Source: Rhea pennata
Taxonomy: Eukaryota; Chordata; Aves; Rheiformes; Rheidae
Direction: 5' to 3'
DNA length: 64,000 nt
Assembly: GCF_028389875.1 (NCBI RefSeq)
Contig: NC_084682.1
Location: 8,690,001 to 8,754,000, forward strand
In this document: piece by piece, positions 27,201-42,200 of the stretch
How the letters are laid out: each line of letters starts with the position of its first letter
Numbering within the stretch: the first letter of the stretch is position 1
The notes under the pieces: generated by a model
What the model was told of the DNA's origin: nothing
Database searches by the model: none
The model's input: only the letters and a program-made list of their open reading frames with translations
Translations under genes and position numbers: made by a program

Positions 27201-30200
27201 AGCTTATGAAGATCTGTGTCAAACATACACTGCAACCTACATCGTCTAATCACAGCGTTGTGTTCCTTTATTCTATCCCATCATTCAGGGTAAATAAATC
27301 TCCTCCTGCAGCTTTCACAGCCATAGTTAGGAAACACTTGCAACCAAGTAATTTCAGAACTTGGGTCAGGTTTCCAAGCTACAGAAACATTTGTTGAACC
27401 AGGCCTATATTTGCTCTTTCCTCTAAGGACACCAATTATATGTTCTGATGTCAGGCACAACCTTGCAAGAAGTGACATGAGAATGACTGGACTTAGTTGC
27501 CAATTAACACTTTCAAAGTAAGAGAAGTAGAAGCACAAAATCACGTATTTAATACCTGTCAGAGTACTTTTTTGCAGAATAGCATCCATAACAAAGGTCA
27601 AAGTCATCGCACACATTGCAGTTCATTCGCCGACCTATGATAACTCCTTGACAGTGATCACAGGCGTACTCCACATTAACCATTTCATGGTCATCCTCAT
27701 GACCTTCAGGTTTAACTCCACCTGTAAAGAAATTTTTGTAAAATTCCACTGATAATTATTTTTGATAAAGGATCTTTAAGTTCAGAGTCAGGTTAGAAAA
27801 ATATAAAAAGCTCAACATTTCAAAAATGTGCAAAAGAAAACTCTTTCCCTTTGTTTTATGTACAATTTATGAGAGACTATTTTGAGAGACGCCTTCAGAT
27901 GTAGGGTTTTGAGTTTTTTTTTCCTTAGTTCTTACCAAGGAAACAAGTTTTACACAGATCCATGTCATTACACTGCAGACAGCGGTAGCGGTGCCATGGT
28001 GCAATTTCATCACAGCCATCGCAGGATATGTCCACATTTAACAGGTCACAGTAACGAGCAACAAACATGTGCATCTAGAACAACAAACGGACACACTTAT
28101 TTCCTGACTTTAAGAAAGCCTGGTTCTAGAGAGAAAGCAGAACACTCGCACCATAACAAAAGGATGCACATTTTTAAATCATTTTAGACTTTTGAAGGCT
28201 TACATGGAGCCAGGGATCCAACTCATGAAAAATCTGTGGAAGCCAGATGCCCTTCTCTTCTTTTTGCTTTTAAAAATCTCCTATTTAATCCTTCTGCAAA
28301 TAAATAAGCAAATCACCTTTCTCTGCTTCTCTGGGTCAGCTTGAGCTATCTTTTCATACCAGGTCTCAAACATCACATCCTGACACTCATCCATCCACTC
28401 ACAGTTTTGCTTGTAGTCTGCAATTTCATCTTCTTCACTCCACTGACTAAAAGAAAAGCAAGCTCAAAATGAAGTTTGAATGCAATAAGGCTTCCCACTA
28501 ACATAACTTGGAATGCTTTTCTAATTACTATTATTTAAACAAGCTGTTATAACATAAAAATCAGATTGCAAGAATTCCAGTTCACTTGATTAACAAATGA
28601 CTGTGTAATAACCTATGTAATGAGCATAATGAAAAACCAGAAAAAATCACATTTACAAAACCACTTTTGGTAACTCCGGCAGAATAGACGAAAAATTCTG
28701 AAAGGTTATTTCCTGCTCTATTTGTTCACGTGTAAGAGGAACAAGCATTATTTAACAGCTTCATGTTGCATTTTTATAAATTAGATGTTTAGCAAGACAA
28801 AGAACAGTATTATCTGCCTTGTACAATGCTAAACAAGTGAAGCATTCCAGCAATAACCAGTTTAAAGATCAAATTTTAATAATTTTTGCACTAGTTACTC
28901 TGAAAAAAACCAACCCCAAATACTTAAATTAAGCACTTAGATACTTGCCAAAGTTTTGATTTAAGTGTCAACAATAAAAAGTTCAGAACTCATTCTTCAT
29001 AAAATACATACACACACACACATATTTATATGTGTGTGCGTGTACGTACACACATACACGCAGACATCAATAGTGGATCCCACATGAAAGTCGCATTCTT
29101 CCTGACTTACCAGATCACACTGTCATGAATACTTATGTTTTCTTGTGATGTGGTCATAAGAAGATGTGGCAACTGAATCTCAACAAAGAAGGAAAGATCA
29201 CTTGGTTCCCAACTCATATCCAAAAGATGAAGGAGAGCTGTCTGCACGCAAGATAAGGCAGGAAGCAATGATCTAAATAGAAAACAAGACAACAAAATAC
29301 AACATCTCTAAGCCAGAATTGCGTATTTGGGGCTGGGGAGAACATTACTGTACTGATTTCAAGGCTTTACTTCGCAGTAAATTAACTTTGTGGCAGAACC
29401 TCAGGTTTACTCATACATAAACTTACATGACTTAGGAAGAAGCATAGCCAACACAGCTTGAACCAAAGATGGCATCTTAAAGATTCAGGAGAGAGAGAGT
29501 ATGTGCTATAGCCCGAGTACAGTAAGGTTGGTCGGTCTTTCTGTCTCCTCTCTATAGTAAACTTTTTTCTTGATATTTGTAGGATCTTTCTCTAAAAACT
29601 TGCCATGATCAGTTGAAACTGGCCAAAGGACTCAGAAGTTACTAGCAGGCAGACAGACATCATAGACACAAAGTCTCCTTTCTGTAGGACACCTAGCTGG
29701 AAATCCTAACAGTTCTAACCAAAACATTATCAAAACATGAGCTTTTAATATTACAGCATGGTGGCAGAATTGTGATATTACGGTTTTATTACACTTGCCA
29801 AAACACTGTATAACAAATTTACTATTCATACTATTCTAGTATTAAGCTTTAGAAATATACTGTAGAACTATAACTATAAAAAGTGATGTTGTCAAAGTTT
29901 CAACATTAATAAATTTATTGAACTTTCCTGCATAGTAACAATAAAAAGGTAATCTGGTGTTTTAGATCACAAACAAGATCAAGATACCTTACTTAGTTCT
30001 GTAAACAATACCGAGCATGGTTCTAGCTCTTAATTGAGACATCAAACAATAAATGAGAGGGGAAGAGGTGACAAAAAACAGATAAAAATCTCACGTTACC
30101 TAGGTAAGCAGTGTACTGTACCTGTCATTAATGGTACTAAATCCCTTCACAGAATTTACCAGGAACAAAACAAGCTGATAGTAGGACTCTCGAATCTGTT

Positions 30201-33200
30201 TGTGTAGCTCAGCACCACAACCTTCCAAGTTTCCAAAGTAGCTAAAAATTAAAAAGTCAGTTTAGCAGTCTGGAATTCACTGCTTCATTTTAGTAGCATG
30301 CTTCAGGCAAGTATTACAAAGGGACAGCATTGTAAATGCTTCCTGCAAGTGGAAATGATATTAACTTTGTTTTAAGTGCAGCCTGTCACTTTCAAAGGAA
30401 AGAAAAGAATCCTGCATGAGGAATCAGAAATTAAGAAAGAAAACAGCAAAAAGAATCTTGTCATGGCAGTAGCAGAAGAACATTCTGCGAGCCCTTAAAG
30501 GAAGTAAGTATACTGAGAGATGACCATAAAAAGCTTGGGACAGATGCAAAAACTTGGACCAGTGGGAAAGCAACCAGCAGACCTCAGACCGCACTGTCCA
30601 AACACGTAACAGAAATCAGACCTAAATTCCTATGAACCAGAACACATAGCATTAGCTACTGCTTTGAGGTAGTGCTTTCTAGATCCTAGAAAATCTGATA
30701 AAACTTCCAAATTATTTTTCCTTACTCAGAATAACAATTGCATACGCATGTAACTCATGACTTCCCCTCCAACTTTTGTGTTAATGCCCTGGAACCAGTA
30801 CCTAGCTAATATTAGTACAAACTGACTGGCTTGCATGTCCATCCCTTTAGCCTCTGGACATACTAACCAATAAAATGTATGACCACACTAAATAAAACCC
30901 ATCTTTTACAGGTATCACATCCAAAGTTATCAACATTTACGATCAAGCAAATGCTTAACTAACAATATATATATCATGTACCATTCTCAGAAGCTACTTC
31001 TATCACCATACATGTAAATATCTTAATTTATAAGAGTTCACAGAAGTGATAAAAACGCAATGGAGATAAAGAAGTAACTCCATGTTCCACAGGAGTTAGA
31101 TTACTATAGCTTTAATTGGTAAGAAACACAAGACTTAAAGTAAAATAGTAACTGAGGACCCACCAATCTTTTTGAGCTTGCTGTGATCCAGGCAGAATGG
31201 TAAAGGCTTTTCTTTGCATCTAAATCATTACTCAACTGCACAACACCTATTGGCATGAACATCCGCACAACTAAGTCCCACTTGAAAAGGATTTTTTTTT
31301 TAAATGTCACATGCAAGGTATGAATACTAGCTTTAATATTAATCTTCACGATTTTTTTTCTACATACAGCTAAAAAAAATTACTTTCTACTACTTTAAGT
31401 TTAAATGGTTGGGACAACAAAAGGGCCTAGACATACGATATCATGTGGCTGAGACTTGTCTAGGTAATTACTTACTTCGTAAAATCTTTCTGGCAGGCTA
31501 GAAGTTCTAAGAGAAAAAGTACACAGGGTGGATGAAAACAGTGTGGTTGCCCAAGTGAGTCTAGGCACTGGCGGACTGTCTTGAGTACTTCCATGATACT
31601 CTGTCCTTGGGACTTTCTCAAGGCAAGGACCTTTAAAACACTAAGGAAAGCAAAAACCATCTATGAGGACTTTAAAACATTGTGCTTAAAATAACTCAAA
31701 CTAGAATTTAGGAAGTCCTTGGCTAGTTAAACAACAGTTTGCTATCTACACTTTCAAACGCAGCAGCCTTATATTACAGTAGTGATTTATTACAAAAATA
31801 TTCATTTTAACAACAGCTGTAGTGAGTGATAAAGCTGACATTGGATTCCAGGCCTTCCTGTACCGGTCTAAGTTTTAGAGATTAAAAAAGACACCTGAGA
31901 ATTGGAAGTACCTCCTTCAATTTACATTCTCAGAGCGTCAAGTAATTTAATGATAGAGATGTAACTATTCTAGCTTTGTTATCAAGGATTTCCAATACCG
32001 ATCAACCATGCCTTACCTGTATGCAGATAGGAAGCAACATGCTTCTGTAACAGATTTCAGGAAACAAGACAAGAAACATGCTGAAGTTCCATCTGATCTA
32101 AGCAAGTCAAATGAAATAATACTTTCTACAAGCCTGAACGTAGTTGTGAACTACTGAAGTTTGATACTTAGATCTGACACTTATTTAGGTACAAACTGTT
32201 TTTCAATGCTATCTTGTGGCTAGAATATATTTTATTCCAACTGAAGAGGTCTGAACACAATTTTCTGTATTTTATAATTGACATTTTCAATTTGCTTACC
32301 TTTCATATGTAAGTGATTGATCCTTAATGAAATCTAAGATGCTTTTCAATATAGGATATTTCTCTTTCACAGTAGGCACAGCTTTTGGCTCTTCCACTGA
32401 TCTAAAAGACAGCAGCCTTAGTCTTCCACGGCTGAACTGAGATTTTCGCGTAGGAGTGGAAGGAGGTGACGATACATCTTCTTGCTGTGGCACTATGTTT
32501 TCAGCAGGTTTACAATGAAATGCAGATGCTTCTTCTGTTTGGATGGGGTCTGGAATTTGTTTAATCTTGGTATCAGATTCTGTCATTTGGTGCCCATCCT
32601 TAGAAACAGGATGGACTACTCCATTGGAAGACAACGAGCCTGCTGCCTGGAAGTCCGTTTCCACAATGGAACCTGTCCTTTGGCATTTATTGCTGACATA
32701 CTGCTGAATATCATCAGTATCTCGGGCTTCCAGGTTGTCTGAGGCAAAACCTTTTGTCTTTGCTCTTACAGGCAAAAAATCCAGCAACAAAAGGCTCTTC
32801 TGCATACAAAGTTTTGCTGCAGTATAAAAATTGAAAGAGTTACAACCATGACAGCAGAACATCCAATTTGCCACCTTCCGCTTAGGAAGAAACTAGTTTA
32901 TCTTGTTTCTTATGAGCAAAGAGAGCTAGAAAATACTGGGTTTTTTAGGATAATGAGCATGATGCTACCAGTTATTTAATTCTCAATCTCCAAATATTAA
33001 ATCTGAATACTCTGAACAAGGACACAACACACGTCAATGAGAACACATTTTACTCCAATAACAATTCACTATTTAACAATTAATTGTGACAACTAGCATC
33101 TACAAGAATAGGTAAACATAAATAAGGAATTAAGGAATCAGGTGATTCAAATAAGTCACTCCCAGAGGGATCTTTTCACACACTATTTTCTGCAAATAAT

Positions 33201-36200
33201 AGCAAGACACAGTCCCAGATAGTTCATGTTATGTACACTAATTTCTCTTTTAAGGAGTTTTTAAAAAAATTCTAATTTACTTTTTACAGCTAAAATAACA
33301 TAACAACCAAGATTTGCAAGTGATGCTTTACTAAATCACCTGAAACGCTTCCACATTTGGAAAGAAAACACTTACCAAGAGTTTCTGGGTTCACCTCACT
33401 TGTTTCTGTGTTCTGCTTCTCCTCAGTATCATTTCCCCTACCCATGAGGGATTTCTGCTTCATTTCTAACTGTAGATAGGATGTTAAAATAGTTAAAATA
33501 CAATTCTCCCTGTACATCCATAAAGCAAGGCTATATGGAGACAATGATAACTATTTTCTAGTGCAGAGTAAAACATCCAGTAGTATAAAAGAGCAGTACC
33601 TAAACATTTGTTAGAGCAGATTACACAGTTTTGTACTGAAATGCTTGAGATTTGTAGGCTGAGCCCCTTCCCTGCCATGCAACCGTGCATCAGCCCTATA
33701 AAAACATCAAAAAATCCTTCCTTTCTACCATCCTTCCCTTCTACCTCCCCATCAAATAGGAAAGATGGGCATCTAGTCATGGAATAAGATTCTGCAAAAG
33801 CATCATCTAACTGGAAAGTACGGCCAGATACTGTCCCCAGTGGAGATACATCCACTGTGTAACCAGAATGCAAACCTCACCTGTCATGCAACGGGTACAA
33901 TTCAGTTACTCATGGTAATATGCATGCGCACTCACTATATTGCCAGGCACGTACTCATGGTGCAGGGAACCCTTGCAGGTAAGGGGAGGGAGGAGATCAC
34001 AATATACTAGAACAATGATTTTGGCCTGCCCAAAAGTAGCAGCAAGAGGACCACAGAGCGACTCAGTTGTTCTAGAGTAGAAGGCCCCAGAGTTGTAACC
34101 ACTCGCTTAGAATCTCCTGCAGATTAGTGAAAGTGAAATGAAGTTTGCCTCTCCTCAGCTGCAAGTAATGACAAAGGCACTTCTCACCAGTTCGTGAGCT
34201 AATGACACTGACTCTTGACACAACCGTTATGTTTCAAGGAAAATTATGTGCAAAGAACATATCCTGAATGGTAGCCAGTTACTCGCTTGACAAAAAAGTG
34301 ATTACTGCCTTTTCTGTTAGTGCTGAAGAACTGAGAATGATGTTTAAGACACATTTCTTCCTACATGATGCCTCAAAGATCTCCAACTGCTGGACAGGAA
34401 TTTACAATACACATTCTTGCTGAAAAATAGCACAATTTTGATTTCAACTCAAATTCTGTCCTAAATACTCAGAATCACATATTTGGGGTGGTGGGAGGGG
34501 AGAGTAGCATAAGATAAATGTTTAAGTTCAAAGCTTAGAACTGAATATACCTTTTTTCTAAATGGAAAACATCTGACCTAGAATCACTGAGGGAAAATAG
34601 ATTTTCCCACTACTCCTTAACATTGCATTGTAAAATATTAAGATAGATGACATTAATAGATACTCTCCTGAATGATCTTACCATCCATATTCTAATTGAA
34701 TCAGCCAGGGAATACACTTGTGCAAACTCATCATTCAAAGGCACCTTGCCTCCACTGTTGACTGAAAACAAGAGAAAGAAGAGACCTGTTTATTTACTGC
34801 TCCATTTTAACACAACTTGACTACTTAACTAAAATTATGTTAGAGACTTTCTTTCATCTCTTATTCAATACTTGGAATTATGCCTGTAAGAAAAATAGGG
34901 AATAAAAACTGCCAAGTTCTGTATGCCTTAAATAAATTAACTGTACCTTGACAGAGCTATTTGCAAAGTTAAATTATGAATATCTTCCTCATCTCTTCCA
35001 AAAATTGATGCCTGAAGCCAAGGAAAAGAAAAACCTCCCCCAAACATCCAAATATTACTAATGCAAACTGGTACCAGAACAGATCAACAAATGCTCAGAA
35101 TTAACTTAAAGCTGTATCAAGTTATCAGGAATTTTTTTCATTTTGTTTTATGTTATGAGCTTCTGGAAGAGACTTCCAAAAGTCAAATTACAATAATTAA
35201 AGACATGACAAAAGAGTTTCTATCAAATTTAGCCTAAAAGTGACTATCAAGAAAAAGATGCTTCTGTTCAGGGTCTTCCCTTCTTCTATTATTTTGCTTT
35301 ACAGCACCACTTGCACATATTTAAGAAGGCACAGGTCAGTAAGTGTCCTAAAATTATAGTCTGCCTGAGGAAGACTAAGACAGATGAAGCTATTAACATA
35401 ATAGTAGGATGGATATCTCATCCAGTCATTAATATATTCCAGAGCTAAAGCAGTTTTCAATCTTACTCAACAAATTATATCAACCGTCAGACAGTGAAAA
35501 ATGACTAAAGACAATAAGCAATAACTGCTTTAGTCATCAAGTCAGTCTTTACGTCAGTCATTTCTGTGCATAATTTTATAGCTCAGAATGTATGTTTAGC
35601 TTCAAAATTGTGACAAAGTGAAGGCTCTTAACTTTTCCTACAATGAAACTGTCTAAAACTAAATACGCTTTATTATTCAATACTTGGAACATATCGATAA
35701 GCTTAATGGCAGATTGGTACAAATTAAAACAGGGCTGTTCATTTTACTTGCCGAGAAAATATACACTGTAATACAAAGAACATTATGCAAGTTAAAAGCA
35801 GAATACTGCCTTTTATTTACAAAAACCAAAAAATCCCTAACACTTTTGAGGATGCTAAGATAATTTTCCACAGTATAATATTTTTGGAGGCAATTCAGAC
35901 CTCCTCCCTAAGAAAATTTTAAAACCTACATAAGTTGGTGATGACTTTTTAGAGTTCTAATGAGAGTGGAAAATAATTTAAGACTAGCTAGTTACCAGGA
36001 ACCACATTCTTTTGAATTAGAACACCAGAAGAAATCACCACTTCTCTGGCATCTTTAGATTAAGGTTCAGCCAATAGATTGTATTAGTGTTTGAAAAGAG
36101 CTCTGAAGATAAAAGCATACAATAACAAATATAAATGTAAGTTATTTTCATTATACTCCAGTAATAAGGCCTGCTTAGTCTGCCTAAACCATGACTGTAG

Positions 36201-39200
36201 TTTATCAGTATGTTCTTTATACCAGGTGAAATATCTTTTTTAAAAAAATCCTTACACTAAACTATCAGTATGTTCTTTATACCAGGTGAAATATCTTTTT
36301 TAAAAAAATCCTTACACTAAACTGACTTTCCAAGGTTTGTAACTCAACTATAATACAGTCTCTTACACTCTTTAAGCCTTCATTATTAAGATAGCCACTA
36401 ATATTAGAGTTACCATATTTTTGAAGCTTCTCATATAAATCTGGAGTGAGATACACCAAAGCAGCAAACGTTGAGTTCACAGCTTGATCAACAGTAGAAC
36501 CAGCAACTATATCTGTCTTTGGGGTCTGTTTTTTACATGCCTGTATAAGTCCTTTGAAAAGTTCAGATTTTTGCCCACAGAAATCCTGGGCAGGATCTGA
36601 TTTTGCGAAGTCAATGAGAAAGTTACGGCAGTCATCTGGGTGAGAGCTTCTAGTCTGGAAAGAACGTTAGAACATATTTACTTTAATATTAACTCAAAAA
36701 TTGTTGCAGTTTGTTTCTACAATTAAGTCAACTTTACATCTTCTGCAGTTAAAATGGAAACCAATAAAAGGGCAAAAAATAACAGTTTCACACTTCCTTG
36801 ACATTTAAATTAAACAACGCAAAAGATGGCAACTGCAGTTCAGCAGCCTACCTTTAATTAATTTACCAACTAATTAAGTCTGAATGAAACTTTGTTATAG
36901 ATAGTGATTTCACGCCAATAGAAGGAAAAAAAAGTGGCTTAAATACCTCTTTTTTATCCTGGTGCAGTTTACTGATTTGACTTGCTCCCACGATTGCCTC
37001 AGGACACATCTGATGCCTGAAGACAGGTTTCCACAAAGGAGAATTAAGAACTGATGTTACTTTCAGGGGAGGCAAATCTGTTTCACTACCTAGTTCTGCA
37101 AGAAATTGAGAACACATATTTCAATTACAAAATGTTTTTGTTTATTTTAAAGGGTAATGAAAATAAGAGAGCATGCTAAAAATCCAGTGCAAAAAAAAAA
37201 AATAAATAAATAAATTGGGCAAAATAATTTAGTAACATCCTCTTTAATTGCCTGTTGCACAAACAATTGATGTATCCTTCCCTTAATGATAGTAACAATA
37301 TCTTGCACTATAGTGACAACGCATTACATTATACAATGGCTGTACTCATAATGATAGACGTTTCCAAAACAATTTACAAGACGGTTGAAAAGCTTTTCTT
37401 CACCTACTAAAGACCTAATAATTTGCCACATATAAAGATGCATATATTAACAAAATAGTAAAATGATCTGATAAGAACTCTTCAGCTAGTTTCCTAACTT
37501 CATACATAAGCAGCTGCATGATTTTCTAAGATGAGTATTGACTATCTTACCAAGAACTCTTTAACCATGTTTAATTTCTCCAAAGCACTAAATAAATTTA
37601 GATTTAGGAAGTTAATGAGAAGTGTTCTGGTTTTGAAATCCTAAAAGATAAACATTCTATCCATACATATTTTTATGGCACTCATCTCACTAACATTTTG
37701 CATTTTTCCTGTCTTCAGTGGCCCAAATCTTAAGTGTACTTTACTTCTGGAATTAGCCAAACTAAATTTGTGAATTCACTAGGTAGGTCTAAGGTTTCTA
37801 ATGTGCCTAAGGGTTTGGAATGGTAAGATTTCTGGCAGGAGGAACATCTCCCCACACATACCAAAAGTGCTTACTATACCGCAGGAGTCTCCAGAGTACA
37901 AGTACATAACAGAATGGCTAAATCAGCAGAACTGCATAAGTACAAATCAGCACTAAATGCTCACATGAAACATTTTAAATCACCACAACTTGCATTCTAA
38001 GTTTGGTATTTTTTTCCCAGTTTGCTGGCTACATGTTCATACCACCTGTATGTGGCAGATCATAGCATTAGAAAACAATTTTAAAAGAAAAAAGAACAGG
38101 AGCTTGGGCATATTCATATATTACTTCATAAATATAATTGAACTTAATATGATTCCTTCCAAACATCTGTCTTTTCCTAGTATTGGCTTCTCAATATTAG
38201 AAAAATCACAGTGATCCCTGTGACATGCCCAGAGTCTAACAGAACAGCAGTCAGGCTTGTGGCACAGAGGCCCAAACAACGGGTACAGCCCAAAGACCAA
38301 AATTTATTTATTCACTTCCATCTTCAGACAAGTAAGGCATACTAATGGAACTCAAAACAAAGTTCTTGTACCTCATGTTTACGTGGCTCCTCAACCACTG
38401 GAGCAGTGAAGTGCACTCACCTCGTAGAGATTTCAGTGCCATGCTCCGGGAAGCCAAGCGCCCCATCAACCGCGATACGAGAAGCTGTAAATCCAAGCCC
38501 CAAGAAACGGCAACATCTGGGAGGCCATAAGCAGTGACGGAAAACTTGTAGCCCCACTCATTATTACTGCTGTCAGAGTGAAAGAGAAACTGCAGCCGTG
38601 GGCCAGCCTTAAAGGTCACTTTCTACAGAGCAACAAAACAGTCATTTTGCCAAATGTACACGACAAGAAGACGTTTCAGGGTAATGAATTTCCTTCAGCA
38701 ACTGTGGTTTTTCAATGTTATGTTTTCTCAATAATGGGCCTAATTTCCCCACCAGGTGAATGAGAAACCCATAGTTCTAAGCAGCTAAGATTTCTATTCA
38801 AAAGCTTAATGAGAAATTTTGTAGACAATTGAGCCTTTGAAGATGGAGCCATAGAGCAATAGGTAAACATCCCACTTGAGCAAGTGTCACTGAAAAACTG
38901 GAGTGGTCACAGGAAGCACTAAACTTGTCTCAAGATGTATAAAATTAGGGGGGCAGAGCATCAGGGAAGTGTCACCCATGTAGCTGCCTGCAGGTAAACA
39001 TGATTATTGCTTTTCATTTTGGCTGACTGTTCCTTCGATAACAAGGACAGAGAGGGATTCTTCAGTCATTCATTCCTTTTACTTGCACCACTACAGGCCT
39101 GCAGACTTTTTTTTCCACTCCTCCCCACTCCCAACTTTACAGTTTAAAAACACACATAAAAGGAACAAGGCATTTTCAGACAATATAAACCATAAGCATT

Positions 39201-42200
39201 TCCTAAAATTAGATATAACAAAACTTGGTCCAGAATTTTAAAGGTGCTCACCTTAGGCCACTTCTCAGTGCCAACCTTTGTATCATAGCGAGTTTTTGCA
39301 CCTCTGGCATCAGTAAACTCCAGGTAATCATACCTGTGAAAATTGCAGTTTGTTACTTCCAAATTTATTTCTCAAACACTGAGGGAAAATGTCTGCTTTT
39401 GGATTTCCACAAGTGCTGCATTTCAGACTCCAAGTACCCCACCACATCGGAACCACAGCCACACGGTTTCATGTCACTGCTAAGAAATGTACTTCATACT
39501 TCAGTGCAATAGTGCCAGCAAGCATTTTCCTGCAGAATTTCTTTAAGCCTTTAGAATTGGTAATATGTGCTAAATTTAACATCCAGCATATGACTTAAGG
39601 AAACAGTAGCCTGATACATTAGCAGGAGAGACCAAAGCAGTAGTTTTGCCTAAAGAGGACGAAATAAATACCACAAGCATAACTGTAGTAGTCACAACAA
39701 CATTACAAAACAGATCAAGGGCAAAGATAGTAAAATTCATACAAAGAGTATGTCTGTGCATTTGTCAAGCAATGTGGCCTTCAGCATGAGACATTGAAGA
39801 AAATTATTCAAAATAACACATTCTGTGGTAAGTAGGATAATGAAGAAAATGAAAGGGCACGCTTGGAGAGAAGGAAGCATTCCTCACATAGTGAAACATA
39901 ACTTGCCACTCTGCAAATAGTTACTAGAATCTAACATGGCAAAAGGTTAAATTACCTTCTTTCAGTTTCACATTTTTCATCAAATTCCACTTCAAAGTAA
40001 GTTGCCCCATGACAAAGGAAGACTGAGACCTCATGGCAATTATTTTCATAGTTGTGAGGAGACTCCATTGTCCATGTTCGCAGCACTACAGGCTGCTCTT
40101 GCTGCCAGCTTTCCATTTCCACCTGTTTAATGAAAATGCACTCCTCAGATACAAACATAGAGCATTCAGAGAAGACTACAACATTTGAGTTTTATATCTA
40201 TACATGGGTGAACTATGTAAGTTGCCAGTTGTACATACAGGGTGGCACGTAAGTGGTTACAGCTTTGATTTTCACCTAAGCTAGGCATAAAGACACCCTT
40301 GACATTTGGGAAAGAAAGAAGCACTTCTAAAGCACAATTTGCCTAGTCTAATGGGGAAGAGACAGTCTCACCCCAGAGGTGGCTACGACTCTCCGATGAT
40401 TACAAAAGGGAGTCTGGAGGACTAGTGCAGATTTAAACAACTACACTGCAGACATCTGAAATGAGATAAGGCATACACTGTCCTTCTATTTGCATCACCA
40501 CAAGAAATGAAACAAAACATGTTAAGCACAAGCTATTTTAAATTTATTTTCCTCCTTCATCCTCTGAATGCCTCCTCCTACCTTCCTTCTAGGCATCTCA
40601 TTCCAGTTGCACTTTCTGATCACCTCACTCATCTCTTTCTGTATCAGAATATTTCCAGTTCTTCACTTAATGTTTCATTGCACATCCCATACTCAGTAGT
40701 TTTCCAGCTTCTTTCAAATGTTCAACAACTGAACAACCTGAGTTTCCTATACCTTTCTTGCAATTTTCCTTTTGTTTCACTGTACTTAACATCGCTTTAT
40801 TATATTTTGTAAAGCACTGCGTAATTTTGCAGCGCAGTTAATAGCATTAATGCACACATACTTTTTCATATGCATATAAGAATCCATTTTTAGACCACTT
40901 GGAAGAATTGGCAGGAGTTCCAATCAAGCAAAATGCTCAACAGTATTAACAAAATTCTAAAGAAGTACATGTTCACACAAGAATGATCAGAGAGTGAAAG
41001 ACAGAATTCAGAAGTATACAGGAAATCTGAGGTTGGAACTGTCTGCCTGTATCTTTAGTTACCTTATGAGGTTCACTACAAAGGTTTTTCAGTGGTTCTA
41101 TCAAAGTGCTGAATCCCTGCAACAGGGTACAGTATGGAATGTCTAAAGTGCAAAAATCCAACAGGAAGATCACCTAAGAGAAAAAACACACAGTTTTCAT
41201 TACAACACGTGTAAACGTAACAATGCTACTGGGGAATAGTACAAAATCCCAACGTTCACTTACCAGCTGACGAGTTGCCATAGCAAAGACAGAGTTACTT
41301 ATTTTTTCTACTATTGTTTTGCCACTATACTGAGATAAAAGTGACTGCAAAATCGTTCTGATATTTGACAGGAACTGGCCCACATCTAAAGAGAAAAAAA
41401 ACCCTTAATAGCCACCTTAATTTAGTACCACAACCTGCTTTATCAAACACTACTAAGTGTATGGTGATGTGCACAACACGAAAGACATCTGCTGCCCTAA
41501 GGAAGTGATATTCAAGAGTGAAAACAGTTCAGAGAAGTTTTCTGTGATATTTCTATTGTGAGAAACAAGATATGCTTGTTAACAAAATTAAAAGAAAAAA
41601 TACCAATCAAATAAAAGAACTCAATAGAATCAGCCGTAATTTAACCAAGCACTCTAAGACTGTTCCAATAATCTCAGTGCAGTGTACCCAACTGCCTCCC
41701 TCCATAACTAAGAAATGCAGCTTACGTAACAAGCAAGGCTAGTAGTTTTTAAGCTATAGGCTTTGACTATTTCTAAATGCAATACAGTATCACAAAATAA
41801 ATATGAAGTAACTTTACATAAATTTCCAGACATATCGTCATTAATATTTGGCCTAATTAGTTATTTAATACTGAGCTGTTTAATATTGTTTTAAGAAAAA
41901 TATTGCTTTAGTGAAACACATCTTAGAAGTGTCTAGCTGAAGAACATTCCTTTCTTCTTCCTACCATAGACATCTGGGAAAATATATACAATCCACACAG
42001 AAGTGAATCAAAATAACGGACATTTAAAAAAACCAAGATGCTCAGATGTAAGTCTGTAACTGTACTTTTTTCAGTATTTGAGCCCCATAACTTACTGAAA
42101 TGTTTTTCAAGGATTACCTCAACACACAATTTCAGTCATATTGGTATTTTTAAATTGCTTGATATGCCTATAAATTCCTTCTGAGACACATTCGAAATGT

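Noticed and set aside
36203..36322. Tandem repeat as a possible CRISPR-like or minisatellite array
   Set aside because: Only two units with no spacer, in a vertebrate intron and exon edge; it is a simple tandem duplication.
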